This document shows, in pieces, positions 58,899-64,000 of a DNA stretch of 64,000 nucleotides (its first letter is position 1; every line of letters starts with the position of its first letter). The position numbers and the translations under genes were made by a program. Under the pieces are notes generated by a model. It saw only the letters and a program-made list of their open reading frames with translations. It was not told where the DNA came from and did no database searches. The DNA comes from Kineosporia rhizophila (lineage in GTDB: Bacteria; Actinomycetota; Actinomycetes; Actinomycetales; Kineosporiaceae): positions 310,001 through 374,000 of the forward strand of contig NZ_JAJSOH010000003.1 in assembly GCF_021277265.1 (NCBI RefSeq). The letters are read 5' to 3'.

Positions 58899-60191
58899 AT
58901 GGGCGAGTACGCACGTCCTCAAGCACGTATCCATCTCAACGCGTTCTTCCCGTTCGGCCCGATCTACCGGTGGAACGAAGTGGACCGGCCCGAGCGCTAC
59001 TACGAGTTCGAAGGGTTCGCCCAGCTGGCGCAGACCGCCGAACGCGGGCTGTTCACCGCCGTGTTCCTGGGGGACAGCCAGCGGCTGCGCGAGCATCTGG
59101 GCCGGATCACCGACACGGCGGTCACCGGACGCCCCGACCAGCTGGTCCTGTTCGCTCACCTGGCCGCCCTGACCAGCCGGATCGGGCTGGTCGCCACGGT
59201 CAACGCCACCTACACCGACCCGGTCGAACTGGCCCGCCGCATCGCCACCCTCGAGACCCTCAGCCACGGGCGGTCGGGCTGGAACCTGGTGACCACCCAC
59301 AATGCTTGGACCGGCGAGAACTTCCGCCGCGGAGGCTATCTCGGCCACGCCGACCGTTACCGGCACGCCCTGGAGTACCTGCAGATCGTGCAGGGGCTGT
59401 GGGCGGGGGAGCGGGTCGAGCACGAGGGCCCCTTCTACCGGATCACGGCCGGGCCCTTCGCTGAACGGCACCCGCAGCAGCAGCCGGTGCTGTTCCAGGC
59501 CGGCGAGTCCGACGAGGGCCGCGACTTCGCGGCCCAGCACGCCGAGGCCATCTTCTCCCGCTACCTCGACTTCGACTCCGCCCTGGCCTTCGCCCAGGAC
59601 CTCACCCGCAGGGTCCAGGCCCAGGGCCGGACCCGCGAGCACCTGCGCATCTTCCCGGGCGCGCGGATCACCCTGGGCGAGACCGCGCAGGACGCCCAGG
59701 AACGCAGCGACGAGTTCGAGCGCAGTACCTGGAGCGACCGGCGCATCCTGGCCGTTCTGGAAAGTGTCTGGGGCACAGACCTGTCCGCCTACGACGTGGA
59801 CGGCCCGCTACCGGCGACCGATCCGGTGACGCCGGAGCAGACGGTGACGCACGGGGTGGTCAACAGCAGCGACCGGCCGGTGGCCACCGCCCGGGCCTGG
59901 CGGGATCTGGCCGAGGGCAAGGGGTGGTCGATCCGTCAGCTGGTGCTGCACCTGAACCGGGGCGGTGGTTTCGTCGGCACGCCCGGAGAGGTGGCCGACC
60001 GCCTGGCGCACTACGTGCGCTCCGGGGCGATCGACGGTCTGAACCTGGTCGCGAACGGTGTGCCGCACGGTTTCGACGACGTGGTGGAGCGCCTGGTCCC
60101 CGCACTGCAGGAACGCGGCGTGTATCCGGCGGAGTACGCCGGTGACACCCTGCGCGCGAACCTGGAAATGCGACATTACGCCACGCCCTAG
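58899..60191 (+). CDS. NtaA/SnaA/DszA-family flavin monooxygenase
   Basis: This is a 430-residue monooxygenase of the nitrilotriacetate/desulfurisation type, using FMNH2 made by a separate reductase. Family marks are L-N-A-F-F-P near residue 13, F-T-A-V-F-L-G-D, G-R-S-G-W-N-L-V-T-T near 125, then V-L-F-Q-A-G-E-S near 200, and G-T-P-G-E-V-A-D-R-L near 370. The substrate is unknown. AAGGAGAGG lies before the ATG. It forms an operon with the short monooxygenase upstream and perhaps with the membrane protein downstream. Confidence 0.9.
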   Translation: MGEYARPQARIHLNAFFPFGPIYRWNEVDRPERYYEFEGFAQLAQTAERGLFTAVFLGDSQRLREHLGRITDTAVTGRPDQLVLFAHLAALTSRIGLVATVNATYTDPVELARRIATLETLSHGRSGWNLVTTHNAWTGENFRRGGYLGHADRYRHALEYLQIVQGLWAGERVEHEGPFYRITAGPFAERHPQQQPVLFQAGESDEGRDFAAQHAEAIFSRYLDFDSALAFAQDLTRRVQAQGRTREHLRIFPGARITLGETAQDAQERSDEFERSTWSDRRILAVLESVWGTDLSAYDVDGPLPATDPVTPEQTVTHGVVNSSDRPVATARAWRDLAEGKGWSIRQLVLHLNRGGGFVGTPGEVADRLAHYVRSGAIDGLNLVANGVPHGFDDVVERLVPALQERGVYPAEYAGDTLRANLEMRHYATP

Positions 60192-60203
60192 AAGATCTTG
60201 AGC

Positions 60204-60755
60204 ATGCGCACATGGCTCGTCGGAGCACCCCGCTGGAAGCTCGGCCTGTTTCAGGGGACCCTCTTCGGGACCTTCATGGCCGTCTTCGCCGCCTTCTTCT
60301 CCAGCGGTTCCGGGGAGGGCGCGGGCCGTTTCGTCGGTGCCGTGGTCGGGGGTGTGGTCGGCGGCGTGTTCTTCGGCTTCTTCATGAGCCACTTCATCGC
60401 GAACAAGAACGCGGCCCTGATCGGTGCAGCCGGGCTGGACGATCCCGCGGAGCTGCGCCAGGCCGTCCGCGCCGCCCGCCGGGGACCCGTTCCGGCCGAT
60501 CCCCGTATCCGTCAGGCCGCCCTTCGGGTGGCCCGGCACCAGCTCAGTGAGCTCGAGGGCCAACGCACCGGCTCGCTGGCCGTTTTCGCCCTGTTCATTC
60601 TCGTCTACGTCGCCATGGCGTTCCTGAGCTCGCCCTGGTGGCTGGTCGCAGCGGTCTTCTTCACGGCCATGCTGATCGTCACCGTGATGCAGCCCAGCCG
60701 CCTGGCCAACCGCATCGTCGACCTGGACACCGCGGACAGCGAGGCCACCCTCTGA
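60204..60755 (+). CDS. hypothetical membrane protein, 183 aa
   Basis: This is a small membrane protein with about four helices: a first pair rich in Phe and Gly (G-T-F-M-A-V-F-A-A-F-F and V-V-G-G-V-V-G-G-V-F-F-G-F-F), then a cytoplasmic loop with many Arg, then L-A-V-F-A-L-F-I-L-V-Y and W-W-L-V-A-A-V-F-F. No named family. ATG 60204 is preferred to TTG 60198. It starts 12 bases after the monooxygenase stop, so it could be part of that operon. The terminator stem begins inside its stop codon. Confidence 0.7.
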   Translation: MRTWLVGAPRWKLGLFQGTLFGTFMAVFAAFFSSGSGEGAGRFVGAVVGGVVGGVFFGFFMSHFIANKNAALIGAAGLDDPAELRQAVRAARRGPVPADPRIRQAALRVARHQLSELEGQRTGSLAVFALFILVYVAMAFLSSPWWLVAAVFFTAMLIVTVMQPSRLANRIVDLDTADSEATL

Positions 60756-60785
60756 GGAAACGCCTCATGCAGGAGGCGTTTCCTC
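60754..60785 (+). terminator. terminator-like hairpin overlapping the stop codon
   Basis: A perfect 13-bp stem (60754-60766 with 60773-60785) and a 6-base loop begin within the TGA of the membrane-protein gene. The nearest opposing gene ends at 60810, so it may serve both strands. No T-tract. Confidence 0.7.
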
Positions 60786-60809
60786 CTGTCCTTCGATCAG
60801 CCTGACAGC

Positions 60810-61208
60810 TCAGCGTTTTCCGGTGCGGTCGTCGTACGCCTCACGGGCGTCGACCACGTCCTCGATGTGCTGCACCGACCACTCGGTGAGGGCCTTCAGG
60901 GGACCTCGAAGAGTCTGGCCCAGTGGTGTCAGCTCGTACTCCACGCGGATCGGCGCCTCCGGGTACACGGTACGCACGAGGAGTCCGTCGCGCTCGAGCG
61001 TGCGCAGCGTCTGCGTGAGCATCTTCTCGCTGATGCCCTCGAGCTCCTGACGTAGCTGCGTGAACCGGCACGCCCCGCGCCGGCCGAGCTCACCCAGCAC
61101 GAGGACGGCCCACTTGCTGCCGATCTGGTCGAGCAGGTCGCGCGAGGGGCAGCCACGGGCGTACGGATCCCAGGACGATGTGCGCTCGCTCACGTTCTCG
61201 GTACTCAT
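60810..61208 (-). CDS. HxlR-family transcriptional regulator
   Basis: This is a 132-residue winged-helix regulator. It has an N-terminal Cys in R-G-C-P-S-R, often redox-relevant in the family. L-L-D-Q-I-G-S-K-W-A-V-L-V-L follows, then R-F-T-Q-L-R-Q-E-L-E-G-I-S-E-K-M-L-T-Q-T-L and V-E-Y-E-L-T-P-L-G. It probably senses electrophiles through the Cys and controls the divergent NmrA-type gene at 61339. GAGG stands before ATG 61208; a GTG 12 bases earlier is also in frame. Confidence 0.9.
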   Translation of the reverse strand: MSTENVSERTSSWDPYARGCPSRDLLDQIGSKWAVLVLGELGRRGACRFTQLRQELEGISEKMLTQTLRTLERDGLLVRTVYPEAPIRVEYELTPLGQTLRGPLKALTEWSVQHIEDVVDAREAYDDRTGKR

Positions 61209-61244
61209 CACACGCCTCACCTCGATCCTTTCGCCCGGGTGGCC

Positions 61245-61272
61245 ACCTTACCTCGAAGTTCGTTCTTACCAA
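61245..61272 (-). promoter_or_regulatory. probable promoter of the HxlR gene
   Basis: On the minus strand, TTGGTA (61272-61267) and TAAGGT (61250-61245) are 16 bp apart and point at the HxlR start 37 bases away. On the plus strand the same bases give a CTTACC direct repeat, a possible regulator site. Confidence 0.5.
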
Positions 61273-61338
61273 AAGAGAGCGACCAGGTCATCGTGGGGTT
61301 TGCGCCGGGGAACGTCCGCGGCGGAAAGGACAATCATC

Positions 61339-62193
61339 ATGTCGATCGTGGTCACTGCCGCTTCGGGCAACCTGGGCCGGCTCACCGTCGAGGCGTTGCT
61401 GAGCCGTGGGGTGCCGGCCGCCGACATCGTTACGACCAGTCGTGACATCACCCGGATCAAGGACTTCGCCGATCGCGGGGTTCAGGTCCGCCGGGCCGAC
61501 TTCGCCGAGCCCGACAGCCTGCCCGCGGCCTTCGAGGGTGCGGACAAGCTCCTGCTGATCTCCACCACGACCCCGAGCGAGCGCGTCGCCAACCACCGGC
61601 GCGCCATCGACGCCGCGGTCGCGGCGGGCGTGTCCATGGTCGCGTTCACCAGCATGTTGCACGCGGACTCATCCACCACCATTCTCGCTCCCACCCACTG
61701 GGCGACGGAACAGTACCTGCACGAGCGCATCCCCTATGTGATGCTGCGCAACAGCTGGTATCTGGAGAACTACACCGTCCAGCTGCCCCAGGTGCTCTCC
61801 GGGGGAGTGCTCCTGGGGGCCGCCGGCCAAGGCCGGATCAGCGCCGCCACCCGAGCCGACTACGCCGAGGCCGCCGCCACCGTGCTGAGCACCGACGGCC
61901 ACGTCGGCCAGACGTACGAGCTGGGCGGGGACGAGGCCTTCACCCTGACGGAGCTGGCTGCGGCGATCTCGGCCGCTGCCGGGAAGCAGATCGAGTACAC
62001 CGATCTCCCGGTCGAGGCGTTCGCCCGGGCGCTGACCGAGGCGGGCATGCCCGCCGATCTGGCCGGCGTCCTGTCCGACGCCGACCGCGCCATGAGCCAC
62101 GACGAGCTGTACACCGAATCCTCAGACCTGAGAAAGCTGATCGGACGGGCGACCGTGACTCCTGCCGAGGCGATCGCGGCCGCGCTCAGCTGA
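61339..62193 (+). CDS. NmrA-type NAD(P)H oxidoreductase, QOR2-like
   Basis: This is a 284-residue atypical short-chain dehydrogenase. The dinucleotide loop is T-A-A-S-G-N-L-G near residue 6, with T-S-R-D further on, then L-L-I-S-T-T-T and Y-V-M-L-R-N-S-W-Y-L-E-N-Y. The last two are signatures of the NADPH:quinone oxidoreductase 2 (QorB-like) group. Likely reduces quinones or senses the NADPH state. GAAAGGA stands before the ATG. It is divergent from the HxlR gene, and the HxlR-QorB pairing is common in bacteria, so control by that regulator is expected. Confidence 0.87.
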   Translation: MSIVVTAASGNLGRLTVEALLSRGVPAADIVTTSRDITRIKDFADRGVQVRRADFAEPDSLPAAFEGADKLLLISTTTPSERVANHRRAIDAAVAAGVSMVAFTSMLHADSSTTILAPTHWATEQYLHERIPYVMLRNSWYLENYTVQLPQVLSGGVLLGAAGQGRISAATRADYAEAAATVLSTDGHVGQTYELGGDEAFTLTELAAAISAAAGKQIEYTDLPVEAFARALTEAGMPADLAGVLSDADRAMSHDELYTESSDLRKLIGRATVTPAEAIAAALS

Positions 62194-62244
62194 CCGGCTC
62201 ACGCTGCCCCCTCCAGGGCGCGTCGAGTGCTGTTCGGCCCGCTC

Positions 62245-64000
62245 TCAGTAGACGTCCCGGGCGTACCGACGTTCCGTGATCATCTTCTTGCGGTACTCCT
62301 GCGCCTCGTCCTCGCTCAGACCGCCGTGCCCACGGATGATCTCGAGCAGGCTCTGGTCGACATCACGGGCCATCCGGGTGGCGTCACCGCAGACGTAGAA
62401 GTGGGCGCCGTCCTCGAGCCACTTCCACAGCTGGGCACCGTGTTCCTGCATGCGCTGCTGAACGTAGATGCGCTGGCGCTGGTCCCGGGAGAAGGCCAGG
62501 TCGAGGCGGGTGAGGAAGCCGTCGCTGAACATCTGCTGCAGCTCGTCGCGGTAGTAGAAATCGCTGTCGCGGTGCTGGTCGCCGAAGAACAGCCAGTTGC
62601 GGCCGGTGTGGCCGAGCTCCCGGCGTTCGTGCAGGAAGGCGCGGAAGGGCGCGATACCCGTCCCTGGCCCGACCATGATCATCGGCGTGGACGAGGCCGT
62701 GGGCGGGCGGAAGCCGGGTGCGGCCTGCACGTACACGGGGACGGGCTCGTCGCCCGCCCGGTCGGCCAGGTAGGTCGAGCAGACCCCGCCGCGCGCCTCG
62801 TCCGCCTCGTTGGTGTACCGGACGACGGAGACGGTCAGCTCGACGCGGTGGGGGTCGTGCAGCGGGGTCGAGGAGATCGAGTACTGCCGGGGCTGAAGGC
62901 GCCGCAGGACGCCGAGCCAGTCTGTCATGGGCCGCTGAACCGGGAAGTGCCGCAACAGGTCCACGGCGTGCCGGCCCCACAGCCAGCGTTCCAGCTGTTC
63001 CTTGTTGTCCCTGCGTAGCAGGTGGGCCAGGGCTGGGTCGCTGTTGTGCCCGGCGACGAACTGCAGCAGTTCCCGGTTGATCCGGCTGATGTCGAACGAG
63101 GTCTGCAGGGCCTCGAACAGTCGCACATGCTGGCCGTCGACCTCGATGGTGTGGTTGCCGTCGAGGCCGGTGGCCTGCAGCCAGTCGTGGACGTGCTCGG
63201 CGTGGTTGGTCGGGAGCACGCCGAGGGCGTCCCCGGCCCGGTAGGTCACGCTCTCGTCGGTCAGGGCGAGGCCGATCCGGCGCACCTCCTTACCGGAGCC
63301 GGGCCCGGACAGGACGTCGTTGGTCACGAGGTGGGCGATGGCGGGATTGGCCCGGGTTCCCAGCGCCCCGGGGGAGCGGGTGGGTGACGGCGCGGTGCGC
63401 GGTTCGGTCCGCGCTGGGCTGGTGTTCGGCCGGGCGGCGAGAAGGTCGATGACGCGATCCAGCCAGGCTTCTGCCTGTTCCTCGTCGTCGGGTTCGCAGT
63501 CCACGCGCTCGGCGATCCGGACCGCGCCGAGCTCGCTCAGGCGTGCGTCGAGGGCCTTGGCGTGGCCGCAGAAGTTGTCGTAGGCCGAGTCGCCCATCCC
63601 GAGCACGGAGTAGCGGACGCCGTCGAGGCGAGGGGCGTCCGCGGCGGCCAGGGCGCTCCACAGGCCGGCGCCGTTGTCGGGCGGGCCGCCGTCGCCGAAG
63701 GTGCTGGTCACCAGCAGTAGCGTCCCGCTTGACGAAAGAGTCGCGACGTCAACGGAATCCATCTCGATCACACGGGTGGAAAGGGTGCGGGTGGCGAACT
63801 GCTCGGCTGCCCGCGCGGCGAAGTCCTCCGCGTTCCCGGTCTGCGAGGCCCAGAGAATCGTGGCCGCAGCCGGATTGGCCTCAACAGTGGTTTTGAGGAC
63901 GCTTGTGGGCACGCTTTCGGGGACGGCTTCGGTGTGGGCCGGGCGTGGGTCGGGCAGTCGGGAGTAGGTGCCCGCGAGCAGGCCGTCGACCCACAGGCGC
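62245..64000 (-). CDS. CysJ-like flavoprotein, C-terminal part of a longer protein (5' end outside the window)
   Basis: From GTG 63912 the product would be 555 residues: a flavodoxin domain (S-Q-T-G-N-A-E near 24, S-T-F-G-D-G near 70), a FAD domain with R-Q-Y-S-I-S-S-T and G-G-V-C-S-T-Y, and an NADPH domain with [10 protein letters not shown] and V-C-G-D-A, ending in R-Y-A-R-D-V-Y. The same frame stays open for 29 more codons to the window edge and reads like protein (L-W-V-D-G-L-L-A-G), so the true start is beyond. I infer the tail of a fused nitrate or sulfite reductase in which this part carries electrons from NADPH. Confidence 0.82.
   Translation of the reverse strand, partial: RLWVDGLLAGTYSRLPDPRPAHTEAVPESVPTSVLKTTVEANPAAATILWASQTGNAEDFAARAAEQFATRTLSTRVIEMDSVDVATLSSSGTLLLVTSTFGDGGPPDNGAGLWSALAAADAPRLDGVRYSVLGMGDSAYDNFCGHAKALDARLSELGAVRIAERVDCEPDDEEQAEAWLDRVIDLLAARPNTSPARTEPRTAPSPTRSPGALGTRANPAIAHLVTNDVLSGPGSGKEVRRIGLALTDESVTYRAGDALGVLPTNHAEHVHDWLQATGLDGNHTIEVDGQHVRLFEALQTSFDISRINRELLQFVAGHNSDPALAHLLRRDNKEQLERWLWGRHAVDLLRHFPVQRPMTDWLGVLRRLQPRQYSISSTPLHDPHRVELTVSVVRYTNEADEARGGVCSTYLADRAGDEPVPVYVQAAPGFRPPTASSTPMIMVGPGTGIAPFRAFLHERRELGHTGRNWLFFGDQHRDSDFYYRDELQQMFSDGFLTRLDLAFSRDQRQRIYVQQRMQEHGAQLWKWLEDGAHFYVCGDATRMARDVDQSLLEIIRGHGGLSEDEAQEYRKKMITERRYARDVY

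Noticed and set aside
1..64000. CRISPR arrays, tRNA or rRNA genes, transposases, phage genes
   Set aside because: I looked for regular repeats, cloverleaf-like segments and typical mobile-element proteins and found none. A tRNA or small RNA could still be missed by eye.

Overview
The window is chromosomal DNA from a high-GC actinobacterium. The signs are GC-rich third codon positions throughout, many GTG starts, paired GAF-ANTAR regulators, F420/PPOX-type and LLM flavin enzymes, and sugar ABC importers that lack their own ATPase. A soil-type, polysaccharide-degrading actinomycete fits, perhaps near Kineosporiaceae, but I cannot fix a genus from the sequence. I see no rRNA, tRNA, CRISPR array, transposase or phage gene, and no gene-free stretch longer than 300 bases.

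Layout. 0-1.4 kb: small unknown genes, including two tandem paralogues. 1.4-2.6 kb: a cupin gene and a divergent TetR gene with two identical operators. 2.6-6.1 kb: an ECF sigma factor fused to a membrane and outer domain, divergent from a Tat-exported polysaccharide lyase. 6.1-19.7 kb: a polysaccharide utilisation locus. It has an ABC importer, a 2-hydroxyacid dehydrogenase, a GH42-like protein, an internally deleted LacI, an intact LacI, a GH43 enzyme, a sugar isomerase/epimerase and a large modular lyase. Three copies of one LacI operator tie it together. 19.8-25.3 kb: PPOX, TetR and epoxide hydrolase operon, PepSY and other membrane proteins, and an alpha/beta hydrolase. 25.4-27.3 kb: two GAF-ANTAR regulators. 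27.4-33.6 kb: small secreted proteins (one frameshifted), a TetR-MMPL exporter pair, a lipoprotein and an unknown protein.

33.6-46.8 kb holds the most striking feature: two paralogous copies of a six-part system made of lipoprotein, HlyD-like adaptor, MacB-type ATPase, FtsX-type permease, OmpR-type response regulator and sensor kinase. In both copies the lipoprotein and the outer domain of the kinase carry four cysteines in nearly the same spacing. The spacing varies together within each system, which suggests one shared sensing domain. 46.8-52 kb: a frameshifted small gene, an oxidoreductase/MarR pair around a palindrome, AraC, a methyltransferase, a possible WapI-like immunity protein and an LLM enzyme.

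52-57.2 kb: a GntR regulator, a 29-bp palindrome, a second sugar importer and a mannonate dehydratase, consistent with uronate use and so possibly with the lyases upstream. 57.2-61 kb: a nitroreductase facing two flavin-dependent monooxygenases, beside an orphan promoter and start. 61-64 kb: HxlR with a divergent NmrA-type protein, then the C-terminal part of a CysJ-like flavoprotein that runs off the end of the window.
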